NCBI GenBank assembly: GCA_013322215.1
Contig: JAAMEZ010000002.1
Coordinates: 62,001-126,000 of the forward strand
Reading direction: 5' to 3'
Origin: Martinezella rhizogenes
Lineage (GTDB): Bacteria; Pseudomonadota; Alphaproteobacteria; Rhizobiales; Rhizobiaceae
DNA: 64,000 nucleotides
Positions 45,738 to 54,936 of the stretch are shown piece after piece. The notes under the pieces are model-generated. The model saw only the letters and a program-made list of their open reading frames with translations, made no database searches and was not told the DNA's origin. How positions within the stretch are numbered: the first letter of the stretch is position 1; each line of letters begins with the position of its first letter. Made by a program: the position numbers and the translations under genes.

Positions 45738-46627
45738 CGGCGCATCACCGGATCGAGGGCGCGGCGCAGGCCGTCACCGAGTTGATTGAAGGCAAGCACC
45801 GTTGCGAAGAGCGCGATCAGTGGCACGACCAGCACCCACCAGCCTTGGTAGATCATCTGTCGCCCCTCTGCGATCATCCCGCCCCAGGTTGGCGTGTCGG
45901 AGGCAACCGACAGGCCGACGAAGGACAGGATGGCCTCGACGATGACGGCGATGCCCATTTCCAGGCTGACGAGTGCGATGAGCACAGGCGTCACATTGGG
46001 CAGGATTTCGCTGAAGAGAATTCTGGCCCGCGAAAAGCCGATCGTGTGAGCTGCCGTGACATAGTCCATGCGCGCCTGCGCCTGCGTTTCCGAGCGCACG
46101 ACGCGACAGAAGCGTGTCCAATCGATGATGACGATAGCGGCGATGACCGAGTGTACGCCGGAGCCGAAGACGGCGACCAGCAGGATCGACAGCAGCACGG
46201 GCGGGAAAGCCATCCAGATATCGACAAGGCGGGAGATCATCTTGTCGATCCATCCGCCATACCAGCCGGCGAGAAGACCGAGGAGCGTGCCGATAAACGC
46301 TGCAAGCCCGGCTGCGACGAAGGCGACCGTGAGGGCGATGCGCGTGCCGAAGATGGCGCGGGAGAGCACGTCGCGGCCGAGATCGTCCGTGCCCAGCAGG
46401 AAGCCGGGATCGGACCCCTCGATCCATACCGGCGGCAGGGTGCCGGACATCAGATCCTGCTCCAGCGGATCTTTAGGCGCGATGTAAGGCGCAAAGATCG
46501 CGAGCACGAGGAGGATGAGAATGAAGCCGCCGCCGAAGATCACCTTCGGCTCGGACAGCAGCGCCCGGATGCGTTTCGCCATTCTGGAGGGCGAGCGCGG
46601 CATGGCGGGCGAGGTGACGTCAGCCAT
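45734..46627 (-). CDS. Peptide-type ABC transporter permease (OppC/DppC-like)
   Basis: The 297-aa membrane protein has an N-terminal OppC domain with one helix, then a periplasmic stretch ending GTDDLGRDVLSRAIFGTRIAL, and five further helices. The EAA loop AAHTIGFSRARILFSEILPNV contacts the ATPases. It overlaps the DppB-like gene by 8 nt. Confidence 0.9.
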   Translation of the reverse strand: MADVTSPAMPRSPSRMAKRIRALLSEPKVIFGGGFILILLVLAIFAPYIAPKDPLEQDLMSGTLPPVWIEGSDPGFLLGTDDLGRDVLSRAIFGTRIALTVAFVAAGLAAFIGTLLGLLAGWYGGWIDKMISRLVDIWMAFPPVLLSILLVAVFGSGVHSVIAAIVIIDWTRFCRVVRSETQAQARMDYVTAAHTIGFSRARILFSEILPNVTPVLIALVSLEMGIAVIVEAILSFVGLSVASDTPTWGGMIAEGRQMIYQGWWVLVVPLIALFATVLAFNQLGDGLRRALDPVMRR

Positions 46628-47627
46628 GGGCGAGCCTCGGATTGAAGGCCGCGACCAGAAGATCGACCGCCAGATTGACGAGAATGAAGAGAGCGCCGAA
46701 GACCAACACCAGCCCCTGGATCAGCGGCAGGTCGCGGTTGATGACGGCATCGATCGCCATATTGCCGATGCCGGGATAGGCGAAGATGCGCTCGACGATG
46801 ACGGTGCCGCCGATGAGGAAGGTAAATTGCACGCCGGTCAACGCGATGGTCGGACCGACGGCATTGCGCAGCGCTTCCTGCAGCACCAGCCGCAGCTCGG
46901 ACATGCCCTTCAGCCTGGCGAGCAGGATATAGTCCTGCACCATGGCCTCGGAGAGTGCGGCTTTCAGCACGCGGGCGATGATGGCAGCCAGCGGCAGGCC
47001 AAGCGCCAGGACCGGCATGACCATATGCGCGCAGATATCGGCGAAGATATTGAAGCGAAGCGTCACCAGGCTTTCGAGGAGATAGAAAGGGGTCGCAAAC
47101 TGTGCGTCGATGCTCGGATCGATGCGGCCGGAAAGAGGGAAAAGGGGAAAGAGCACCCCGAGGACGAGAACCAGCGCGAGAGCCCAGACGAAATCCGGCA
47201 CGGCAAGGAAAAGGCCGTTGAGGCTGTCGATCACGGGCTCGAAAATCGTGCGGCGGGCAAGGGTGCCGACGATGGCGACAGCGCCGCCGAGAAGAACCGC
47301 CAGCGCCAATGCTGCGAAGGCCAGTTCCAGCGTTGCGGGGAGACGCTCGCCGAGCAGGGACAGCACATCGCGTTTCAGAGAGATCGATGTCCCGAAATCA
47401 CCCGTCAGAACTGCTTTCAGCCACAGCCAGAATTGCGTGGTCAGACTGGCATCGAGGCCATAATGGGCGCGGAGTGCTGCGATATCAGCTGGGCTTGCAC
47501 CCGGCGAGATCATCATCGCGATCGGATCGCCCGGCACGACGCGCAGCAGGACGAAGACGATCACCGCTACTCCGAAGAGTGTGATTGCGGCCATGATCAG
47601 CCGGTTGAGAATGGAGACTGCTATCAT
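46620..47627 (-). CDS. Peptide-type ABC transporter permease (OppB/DppB-like)
   Basis: The 335-aa permease has the DppB layout: a first helix, a long periplasmic loop with RVVPGDPIAMMISPGASPADI, and a conserved C-terminal half with the EAA-like stretch LARLKGMSELRLVLQEALRNAV. It is separated from the binding-protein gene by a 247-bp repeat-filled gap, so it may have lower expression than the binding protein. Confidence 0.9.
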   Translation of the reverse strand: MIAVSILNRLIMAAITLFGVAVIVFVLLRVVPGDPIAMMISPGASPADIAALRAHYGLDASLTTQFWLWLKAVLTGDFGTSISLKRDVLSLLGERLPATLELAFAALALAVLLGGAVAIVGTLARRTIFEPVIDSLNGLFLAVPDFVWALALVLVLGVLFPLFPLSGRIDPSIDAQFATPFYLLESLVTLRFNIFADICAHMVMPVLALGLPLAAIIARVLKAALSEAMVQDYILLARLKGMSELRLVLQEALRNAVGPTIALTGVQFTFLIGGTVIVERIFAYPGIGNMAIDAVINRDLPLIQGLVLVFGALFILVNLAVDLLVAAFNPRLAHG

Positions 47628-47673
47628 GCGTTATGAGTTCCGATCGCACGGCTATGGCGCTGAAGAGTCTTAA

Positions 47674-47850
47674 GTCCCTCATCCGCCCTCCTGAGCGCGT
47701 GTCGAAGGGCTGGCACCTTCTCCCCGCTTTGGCGAGGAGAAGGGGATAGACGCACCCATAGCCTTCCTTCCGACTACCGTCTCAGACGAGGATGTAGAGG
47801 TCGTCCCCTCTCCCCGCTCCTTCGACAAGCTCAGGACGGGGAGAGGGGTA
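47674..47850. repeat. Rhizobial intergenic mosaic-type repeat
   Basis: The element starts with CCCTCATCCGCCC, contains CACCTTCTCCCCG with a facing GAGGAGAAGG, and ends with CCCCTCTCCCCG and CGGGGAGAGGGG arms. It is related to 26571-26770. It sits inside an operon, between the binding-protein gene and the permease genes. Confidence 0.7.
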
Positions 47851-47874
47851 GCCACATAATCAAAGCCCGACGCA

Positions 47875-49410
47875 TCAAGCCTTCGACACGAGCGTCGGCT
47901 GCAGGGCGCCGGAGACGTTCGGCGTGACCTTCAAGCTCGATTTGTAGACGATCGGCTGGGCATATTGCAGCAGCGGGATCACATAGCCTTGTTCGGCGAT
48001 GTATTTGATCGCAGCCTTCCAGCCGGCAATGCGCTTCGTCTCGTCCTTTTCCACCCAGAGCGGTCCCAGCATGTCATCGACATCCTTGGTCTTCCAGGCC
48101 GAGTGCGGCGAGGGGCCGAACATGGCAAAGCCGGTCGAGGTCGTCGGATCGCCGATGGCGTTGCCCCAGTTATAGAAGGCGGCCGGCCCGAGCTGGTGGG
48201 CGGCGCGCAACTCGTAGTGCTTGGCGATTTCGTAGACTTCGATTTCAGCCTGGATGCCGACCTTGCGCCACATGCCGACGATCGCCTGGATCATCTCGTA
48301 ATCCTTCGGCTTGAAGCCTCGGGTCGTCTTGATACCGAATTTGACTGGCTTTTCAGGCGAATAGCCGCTGGCCGCCAGAAGCTTCTTCGCCTGTTCCGGA
48401 TCGTAAGGGATTTCGACGGAGGCGTCGTAGGCTTCGTATTCCGGCGCTTCCAGTGTCGAAAGCGGATTGCCGTAGCCGCGCAGGAGCCGCTTGATGATCG
48501 CGTCCTTGTCGATCGCCATGTTGGCGGCCAGGCGGACATTCTTGTCGAGCATCGGATCGACGTTGCTGATGAAGATCATGCCGATGTCGGAGATCGGGGT
48601 GGCGACGCCGGCCAGGCCGGATTTTTTCTTCAACCGGTCGAAATCCTCATAGGGGATTTCCAGCGTCACGTCGGATGAGCCGGATTCGATTTCCGCGACA
48701 CGGCTCGTCGTATCCGGCACGAACTTGAAGATGACAGTGTCGAAGGCAGGCTTGCCGCCGAAATAGTTGGGGTTTGCCTTCAGGCGCAGATAGGAGTTGC
48801 CCTCATAGGCATCCACCATATAGGGGCCAGTGCCGATCGGCTTCTTCTCGAAGCCCTGCGCGCCCACCTTGGTGTAATAGTCCTTCGGCAGGATATAGCC
48901 GGTGAGGAATGCCATCCATTTGAAATAAGTCGGCTCGAAACGGACGACATCGCCGGTGATGCGGTTGCCTTCCACCTTGTAATTATTGGCCGTCGACCAG
49001 ATGAACTGGATCGGGTTGCCGGTGTCCTGCTTGGCGGCGCGCTCCAGCGACCAGACGACATCATCAGGCGTGAACTTGGAGCCGTCGTGCCAGGTCACGC
49101 CTTCGCGAACATCCATCCAGACCTTGGTCTTGTCATCGTTCCAGCCCCAGGCGGTCAGCAGGCCGGGCTGGAATTTCAGATCCGGTCCCTGGCCGATATA
49201 CTGGTCGAAGATCGAGCGGTAGATCGCCTGGATCGTCGGGTTGACGGCAGACGGGCCGGTCGTCGGGTCGAAGGATGGCAGGTTGACGTTGAATGCGATG
49301 GTCAGCGTGCCGGCTTCTGCTGCTTCCACAGGCGTTCTGCCGGCTAGAATCCCAGTAATGAATGCTGCTGCGCCGAGGCTCAGGGCCTCGCGCCGAGTAA
49401 GCGTTGTCAT
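47875..49410 (-). CDS. Peptide-type ABC transporter substrate-binding protein (family 5)
   Basis: The 511-aa protein is a periplasmic binding protein of the DppA/OppA family. The N-terminus TRREALSLGAAAFITGILAG has a twin-arginine pair followed by a hydrophobic core, which suggests Tat export. The family stretch VREGVTWHDGSKFTPDDVVWSLER is present near residue 105. ATG 49410 is used. It is divergent from iorA and next to motif 1 site C. The ligand is unknown; in this island it may be an amide-linked indole conjugate rather than a free dipeptide. Confidence 0.87.
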   Translation of the reverse strand: MTTLTRREALSLGAAAFITGILAGRTPVEAAEAGTLTIAFNVNLPSFDPTTGPSAVNPTIQAIYRSIFDQYIGQGPDLKFQPGLLTAWGWNDDKTKVWMDVREGVTWHDGSKFTPDDVVWSLERAAKQDTGNPIQFIWSTANNYKVEGNRITGDVVRFEPTYFKWMAFLTGYILPKDYYTKVGAQGFEKKPIGTGPYMVDAYEGNSYLRLKANPNYFGGKPAFDTVIFKFVPDTTSRVAEIESGSSDVTLEIPYEDFDRLKKKSGLAGVATPISDIGMIFISNVDPMLDKNVRLAANMAIDKDAIIKRLLRGYGNPLSTLEAPEYEAYDASVEIPYDPEQAKKLLAASGYSPEKPVKFGIKTTRGFKPKDYEMIQAIVGMWRKVGIQAEIEVYEIAKHYELRAAHQLGPAAFYNWGNAIGDPTTSTGFAMFGPSPHSAWKTKDVDDMLGPLWVEKDETKRIAGWKAAIKYIAEQGYVIPLLQYAQPIVYKSSLKVTPNVSGALQPTLVSKA

Positions 49411-49483
49411 GGTCACTCCGTTCCCCTGTTAAGCGACAGAAAAGCATGACGCCCGACTGCCGCTGGCGATTTATTGTCGGAAT

Positions 49484-49499
49484 GTTTTAATCTTAAAAT
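49484..49499. promoter_or_regulatory. Motif 1 palindrome, site C (binding-protein gene side)
   Basis: GTTTTAATCTTAAAAT matches the proposed consensus ATTTTAAGCTTAAAAT at 14 of 16 positions. It lies 74 bp upstream of the binding-protein start, in the 357-bp divergent region before iorA, which shows no gene. Confidence 0.6.
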
Positions 49500-49690
49500 A
49501 CGTCTTTCAGAGCGGCAAGCGCTTTCTCTGGTGCTTTCAAAGAATCCGGCATCTATTTTGCGCCTAAATTCCATGCGTGTGCATATATCTATGTTGCTGG
49601 CTGCCGTTCGAAGCTTCTGATCTCGGAAAACGGATGCGCTGGCACCACCGTGGATCGGCAATCCATTCAGCTGCATCTCATATTTGTTCG

Positions 49691-49724
49691 TTGACAGTTC
49701 AAGGAAGTTCAAAATATGATTTTG
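49691..49724 (+). promoter_or_regulatory. iorA promoter with overlapping motif 2 operator
   Basis: TTGACA at 49691-49696, an 18-bp spacer and TATGAT at 49715-49720 form a promoter 48 bp before the iorA start. The -10 box lies inside a perfect 6-3-6 palindrome, CAAAAT-ATG-ATTTTG (49710-49724). A similar palindrome lies at 58071-58085. A repressor bound here would block RNA polymerase. Confidence 0.65.
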
Positions 49725-49767
49725 CAAATGATTTAAAACAAGCCCACAAGGGTAAAGGGGTAACGTC

Positions 49768-51921
49768 ATGGCCGAGCGATCGTTTGCGCGCGAGGTCGAG
49801 GATCTGAAGCTCGGGGAAGGTGATATCTTCCGCGGCGAGGGTATTCTCGCGATCACCAAGGCACTTCTGCAGTCCGGTGTTTCCTATGTCGGCGGCTATC
49901 AGGGCTCGCCGATCTCACATCTCATGGACGTGCTGGCCGACGCCAAGGACGTGATGCAGGATCTGGGGGTTCACTTCGAGACGTCGGCCTCGGAGGCGGC
50001 TGCGGCCGCCATGCTGTCTGCCTCCGTCATGTATCCGGTGCGCGGCGCCGTCACCTGGAAATCGACGGCCGGCACCAATGTCGCCTCGGATGCGCTTTCC
50101 AACCTGTCTTCGAGCGGGGTGACGGGCGGCGCGCTCATCATCATCGGCGAGGATTACGGCGAAGGCTCCTCGATCATGCAGGAGCGCAGCCACGCCTATG
50201 CGATGAAATCGCAGATGTGGCTGCTCAATCCGCGCCCGAACCTGCCGTCGATCGTGCAGGCGGTCGAGGAAGGGTTCGAGCTTTCGGAAGTATCGAACAC
50301 GCCCGTCATGCTGCAGGTCGGCATCCGCAGCTGTCATGTGCATGGCCAGTTCGTCGCCAAGGACAACAAGCGGCCGGCCTATACGCTGAAGCAGGCGCTT
50401 GAAAATCCGGTTCGCGACGTCAACCGCATCGTGCTGCCGCCGGCCTCCTTCATGCACGAGAAGGAAAAACTGGAGAAGCGCTGGCCTGCTGCCGTCGATT
50501 TCATCAAGAGGCGTCGGCTCAACGAGTATTTCGGCCCCTCGGAAGGCGATGTCGGCATCATCCTGCTTGGCGGCATGTATAACGGCGTGCTGCGCGCGCT
50601 GCAGCAGCTCGGGCTTGCTGATGTCTACGGCAACTCGGCCGTACCGCTTTACGTCCTCAACGTCGCCTATCCGCTTGTTGATGACCAGATCGCCGAATTC
50701 TGCGCCAACAAGAAGGCGGTACTGATGGTGGAGGAGGGGGCGCCGGAATATATCGAGCAGTCCCTGAACACCATCCTGCGCCGCCGCGATATCCAGACCA
50801 GGGTCGTGGGCAAGGACGTGCTGCCGATGGGTGGCGAATATACAGCACCTGTGCTCATGAAGGGCATCAAGAATTTCCTGGAAATCCATCAGCGCGTATT
50901 GCTCGGCAACCAGCCGCCGCTGCCGGACCCGACGCCGGTCCTCAACGATCCCAAGATCAAGGCGTTGGCCGAAGTGGTGCCGCCGCGGCCGCCCGGCTTC
51001 TGCATCGGCTGTCCCGAGCGGCCGATTTTCGCCGCCATGAAGATGGTGGAAAGCGAGCTCGGTCAGCATCACATCTCCGGCGATATCGGCTGTCACCTCT
51101 TCTCTATCCTGCCGCCTTTCAATATCGGCAGCACGACGATGGGTTATGGGCTTGGGCCGGCCGCCGCCTCGGCTTTCAACGTTGCGGCCGACAAGCGCGT
51201 GATCTCGGTCATGGGCGATGGCGGCTTCTGGCACAATGGCCTTGCGACGTCAGTCGGCAATGCCGTCTTCAACAAGCAGGATGGGGTGATCCTCGTCGTC
51301 GACAACTATTATTCGGCGGCGACCGGCGGGCAGGACATACCGTCCTCGCGTGCGCTGAACCCGCGCCGCAAGACCAACAATTCCATCGTCAATGCCGTCA
51401 AGGGGATCGGCGCGACCTGGGTGCGCCAGATCGACAGGACATATGATGTCGCCAAGATGCGCGATACGCTGCGCGAGGCTTTGACCTCGAAGGAGCCGGG
51501 GCCGAAAATCATCGTCGCTTCCTCGGAATGCATGCTTAACAAGCAGCGCCGCGTGAAGCCGCAATTCGCCAAGGCGGTCAAGGACGGCAAGCGCATGGTC
51601 AAGGAGCGCTTCGGCGTCGACGAGGATGTCTGCACCGGCGATCATGCCTGCATCCGTCTTTCCGGCTGTCCCTCGCTCTCGGTCAAGCATACCGACGACC
51701 CGCTGAAGGACGATCCGGTGGCGGCGATCGACAATAATTGCGTGGGATGCGGCAATTGCGGCGAGGTTTCCGAGGCGGCGGTGCTCTGTCCCTCCTTCTA
51801 TCGTGCCGACATCATCCACAATCCGACGGGTTGGGATCGCTTCGTCGCCCGCATGCGCTCCAGTATTATCGGCTGGTTGCAGGCGCGTCGCCGCGCCGGC
51901 CGCATCGTCTTTTCAGATTGA
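49768..51921 (+). CDS. IorA-type 2-oxoacid:ferredoxin oxidoreductase, alpha subunit
   Basis: The 717-aa protein resembles indolepyruvate ferredoxin oxidoreductase alpha, which decarboxylates an aryl 2-oxo acid with CoA. It has an N-terminal pyrimidine-binding domain (GYQGSPISHLMDVL), a central C-terminal TPP site (GDGGFWHNG followed by NYYSAATGGQD near residue 500) with CIGCPER, and a ferredoxin-like tail with cysteines 622, 628, 634, 658, 661, 664 and 674 (CVGCGNC). The first cluster has the widened CTGDHAC spacing that I recall from aerobic members. An AAGGGG site precedes ATG 49768. Because isatin hydrolase is nearby, isatinate is a candidate substrate besides indolepyruvate. Confidence 0.85.
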   Translation: MAERSFAREVEDLKLGEGDIFRGEGILAITKALLQSGVSYVGGYQGSPISHLMDVLADAKDVMQDLGVHFETSASEAAAAAMLSASVMYPVRGAVTWKSTAGTNVASDALSNLSSSGVTGGALIIIGEDYGEGSSIMQERSHAYAMKSQMWLLNPRPNLPSIVQAVEEGFELSEVSNTPVMLQVGIRSCHVHGQFVAKDNKRPAYTLKQALENPVRDVNRIVLPPASFMHEKEKLEKRWPAAVDFIKRRRLNEYFGPSEGDVGIILLGGMYNGVLRALQQLGLADVYGNSAVPLYVLNVAYPLVDDQIAEFCANKKAVLMVEEGAPEYIEQSLNTILRRRDIQTRVVGKDVLPMGGEYTAPVLMKGIKNFLEIHQRVLLGNQPPLPDPTPVLNDPKIKALAEVVPPRPPGFCIGCPERPIFAAMKMVESELGQHHISGDIGCHLFSILPPFNIGSTTMGYGLGPAAASAFNVAADKRVISVMGDGGFWHNGLATSVGNAVFNKQDGVILVVDNYYSAATGGQDIPSSRALNPRRKTNNSIVNAVKGIGATWVRQIDRTYDVAKMRDTLREALTSKEPGPKIIVASSECMLNKQRRVKPQFAKAVKDGKRMVKERFGVDEDVCTGDHACIRLSGCPSLSVKHTDDPLKDDPVAAIDNNCVGCGNCGEVSEAAVLCPSFYRADIIHNPTGWDRFVARMRSSIIGWLQARRRAGRIVFSD

Positions 51922-51930
51922 GAGGGCGAT

Positions 51931-53490
51931 ATGAACGAGCATGTGAGCATGAGTGATCTCGGTACCAGCAGACTTTCCACGGACAAGCCGCTGTCGCTTG
52001 CCATCCTCGCCATGGGCGGGCAGGGCGGCGGCGTGCTCGCCGACTGGATCGTCGGTCTTGCCGAGGCTGAAGGCTGGATGGCGCAGACGACATCCGTGCC
52101 TGGTGTTGCCCAGCGAACGGGCGCGACGATCTACTATATCGAGATGCTGCCGGCTCGCGACGGGCACGAGCCGATCTTTTCGCTGATGCCGACGCCTGGC
52201 GATGTCGATGTCGTCATGGCCGCCGAGTTGATGGAGGCTGGCCGCTCGGTGCTGCGCGGTCTCGTCACGCCGGACAAGACGCTGCTGATTGCCTCCACGC
52301 ACCGCTCCTTTGCCGTTGCGGAAAAAGAAAAGCCGGGCGACGGCATCGGCAATGCCGAGGTGGTGGTCGATGCCACGGATTTCGCCGCCAAGCGCACCAT
52401 CGCCTTCGATATGGAAACGATGGCCATCAAGAATGGCAGCGTGATTTCGGCCTCCATGTTCGGCGCTTTGGCCGGTTCGGGTGCACTGCCGTTTGCAAAG
52501 CAAGCGTTCGAGGCGATGATCCGCGCCGGCGGCAAGGGCATCGAGCCGAGCCTCAAGGCTTTCAATGCCGCCTTCGACAGGGTCAAGGAAAAGCCGCGCG
52601 ATGCCGTCTCGGCAACGCCGCCCAAGCATTTCGATGCCCTTCCGGAGACGGCTGGCCATCCGGCGCTCGATCGGCTGGTCAATCGCATCCGCGCCGAATT
52701 TCCGGAGGTTGCTTGGCCGTTATTGTTTGCCGGCGTCAAGAAGCTGACTGATTATCAGGATCCAGCCTATGCCGATGAGTATCTGAGCCGCGTCGCGGCA
52801 CTGCATGCGCTGGATCGCAAGGCCGGCGGCGCGAACAAGGATTGCGCTTTCACCGTGCAGGCGGCGAAATATGTCGCAGTCGCCATGGCCTATGACGACG
52901 TCATTCGCGTCGCCGATCTGAAGGTACGCGGCTCGCGCTTCGAGCGCGTGCGCAAGGAGGTCGGCGCCAAGGACGACCAGATCGTCTACATGACCGAATA
53001 CATGCATCCGCGCATGGATGAAGTCTGCGGCACCATGCCGAAGGGCATGGGCCTTTGGATCGAAAACCGGCCGCGCCTGTTTGCCCGGCTCGACCGCTTC
53101 ATCAACAAGGGAAGGCGCGTTCAGACCGGCACACTGTTCTGGTTCCTCGGCCTCTACATGGTCTCGGCACTGCGCCGCATCCGTCGCGGCACGCTGCGGC
53201 ACGCACGCGAGGTGGAGCATCGCGAGGCCTGGCTGACAGCGGCATGCAATTTGCTGACGGTGAATTACGATCTCGCCGTCGAGGTGCTCGGCAACCGCCG
53301 CCTCGTCAAAGGCTATTCCGATACGCATGCGCGCGGGCTTTCCAAGTTCGATCGTGTCATGTCGGCGTTGCCGATGTTGCGAGACCGCGAGGATGGGGCC
53401 GCCTGGATGCGGCGGCTGCGGCAGGCCGCGCTTCTGGACGAAAAGGGTGCGGCGCTCGACGGCGCGCTGAAAACGGTCGCAACGCTCTGA
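51931..53490 (+). CDS. IorB-type 2-oxoacid:ferredoxin oxidoreductase, beta subunit
   Basis: The 519-aa partner starts with the gamma-type domain of 2-oxoacid ferredoxin oxidoreductases (AILAMGGQGGGVLADWIVGLAE, then TTSVPGVAQRTGATIYYIE). The second half (from about residue 240) is an extra domain seen in the longer IorB proteins of aerobic bacteria, with unknown role. It starts 9 bp after the alpha-subunit stop behind a GAGGG site. The two subunits form one enzyme. Confidence 0.85.
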   Translation: MNEHVSMSDLGTSRLSTDKPLSLAILAMGGQGGGVLADWIVGLAEAEGWMAQTTSVPGVAQRTGATIYYIEMLPARDGHEPIFSLMPTPGDVDVVMAAELMEAGRSVLRGLVTPDKTLLIASTHRSFAVAEKEKPGDGIGNAEVVVDATDFAAKRTIAFDMETMAIKNGSVISASMFGALAGSGALPFAKQAFEAMIRAGGKGIEPSLKAFNAAFDRVKEKPRDAVSATPPKHFDALPETAGHPALDRLVNRIRAEFPEVAWPLLFAGVKKLTDYQDPAYADEYLSRVAALHALDRKAGGANKDCAFTVQAAKYVAVAMAYDDVIRVADLKVRGSRFERVRKEVGAKDDQIVYMTEYMHPRMDEVCGTMPKGMGLWIENRPRLFARLDRFINKGRRVQTGTLFWFLGLYMVSALRRIRRGTLRHAREVEHREAWLTAACNLLTVNYDLAVEVLGNRRLVKGYSDTHARGLSKFDRVMSALPMLRDREDGAAWMRRLRQAALLDEKGAALDGALKTVATL

Positions 53491-53510
53491 CCCGACCGGG
53501 CAACCACCGG

Positions 53511-53533
53511 ACGGGGCGGTCCTTCCGCCCCGT
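53511..53533 (+). terminator. Hairpin between iorB and the MFS gene
   Basis: ACGGGGCGG (53511-53519) pairs perfectly with CCGCCCCGT (53525-53533) around a 5-nt loop, 20 bp after the iorB stop. No T run follows, so it may be a partial terminator or an mRNA-stabilising hairpin inside the iorAB-MFS unit. Confidence 0.5.
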
Positions 53534-53594
53534 ACCTCTGCGGAACGCAGACAATGTCGGCCAAGACCGATAATTTCCAAAAGGGAACAGTCGC

Positions 53595-54905
53595 ATGGAT
53601 AACATTCGAAGTGACGCGGCGAAGGACCTTTCGAGTCCTCGCGGCGTAGAGATCTCGCATGCCAAAAGCCTTGTCGTCGTGCTCATCTGCTGGCTGGCGA
53701 TCTTTGCAGAGGGCTATGATGTCGGCGTTCTCGGCGCCATTCTGCCGGCGCTGTCCACGGACAATGTCTGGCACCTCACGCCGCTTCAGCTCGGCGCGAT
53801 GGGCAGTTACACCGTCTTCGGCATGCTTGTCGGCGGCATCGTCGTCGGCACGCTCAGCGAGCTTTATGGTCGCAAGCCGATGTTTCTCGCCTGCCTTTCG
53901 TTGTTTGCCGTCTGCACGGCTGTCACCGCATGGTCTCCGACCCCGACATGGTTCGGCGTCAGTCGTTTTGCCGCCGGTCTTGGCCTCGGCGGCATCATTC
54001 CTCTGGCGGCGGCACTGACCATCGAATATTCGCCGACCGCGAAGAAGAATCTCAATTACGGCATCATGTATTCCGGCTATTCGCTCGGCCTGTTCGCCGC
54101 CGCGCTCGTCGGCAGATGGCTGCTGCCGGACTATGGATGGCGGCCGGTCGTCCTCGTCGGCGCGCTGCCTGTGCTGTTCGTGCCCATCATGGCGTCGCTG
54201 CTACCCGAGTCGCTTGATTTCCTCGTCGCGAAGGGGCGCAGCGAGAATGCGAAGCGGCTTGCTGCCCGGCTTGGCGTTCCCGTCCCTGCGGGAAGCGCGC
54301 CCAGGGAAACCGGCCTCGGCTGGCGCGCAGTGTTGGGTGAGATCTTTTCGCCGAGAAACGCCTTTGCCACCGCCTGCTTCTGGATCGCATTGTTCATGGG
54401 GCTGCTCCTGGTTTATGGGCTGGCCCAGTGGCTGCCGCAGATCATGCGCAAGAGCGGCTATGATCTGGGTGACAGCCTGCTGTTTCTGGCGGTCTTCAGC
54501 TTCACCTCGGCGATTGGCGGCATCGTGCTCGGTCAGTGGGCTGATCGTTTCGGCGTGCGGCTGACTGTGACGCTGTCCTATCTGCTAGGCGCCGTCGGCA
54601 TCGCGCTTCTCGCCTTCAAGGGATCCATCTGGCTGAACTATACGGTCGTCGCCATTGCCGGTTTCGGTACGGTCTCGGCATCGCTGATCCTCACCGGCTA
54701 TCTTGCCGCTTACCTGCAGCCTTTCGTGCGAGCGGCCGGCACCGGCTGGGCGCTGAGCTTTTCGCGCATCGGCGCGCTATCCGGCCCGCTGATGGGCGGA
54801 TACATCGCCAGCCTCAATGTCGGCCCGGAATGGAATTTTTACGTGTTCGCGATCGTTGCCGCGATCGCCGCACTGGCGACGTCGCTCATTCCGAACAGGC
54901 GATAA
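53595..54905 (+). CDS. MFS transporter, aromatic acid:H+ symporter (AAHS-like)
   Basis: The 436-aa permease has 12 helices and the AAHS hallmark EGYDVGVLGAILPAL in the first helix, plus GTLSELYGRKPMFLA in the first cytoplasmic loop. AAHS members import benzoate, 4-hydroxybenzoate or similar acids with protons. Its place after iorAB suggests uptake of indole-acetate, anthranilate or a related acid; this is inference. An AGGGAA site lies 9 nt before ATG 53595. It is convergent with the MarR gene. Confidence 0.87.
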   Translation: MDNIRSDAAKDLSSPRGVEISHAKSLVVVLICWLAIFAEGYDVGVLGAILPALSTDNVWHLTPLQLGAMGSYTVFGMLVGGIVVGTLSELYGRKPMFLACLSLFAVCTAVTAWSPTPTWFGVSRFAAGLGLGGIIPLAAALTIEYSPTAKKNLNYGIMYSGYSLGLFAAALVGRWLLPDYGWRPVVLVGALPVLFVPIMASLLPESLDFLVAKGRSENAKRLAARLGVPVPAGSAPRETGLGWRAVLGEIFSPRNAFATACFWIALFMGLLLVYGLAQWLPQIMRKSGYDLGDSLLFLAVFSFTSAIGGIVLGQWADRFGVRLTVTLSYLLGAVGIALLAFKGSIWLNYTVVAIAGFGTVSASLILTGYLAAYLQPFVRAAGTGWALSFSRIGALSGPLMGGYIASLNVGPEWNFYVFAIVAAIAALATSLIPNRR

Positions 54906-54936
54906 TTCGATCGAGAGGAGTGCCGTTTGGGCCGGC

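Noticed and set aside
49915..51234. 439-codon minus-strand open frame
   Set aside because: Antisense to the IorA-type gene with its clear TPP and cysteine motifs; no family features of its own.
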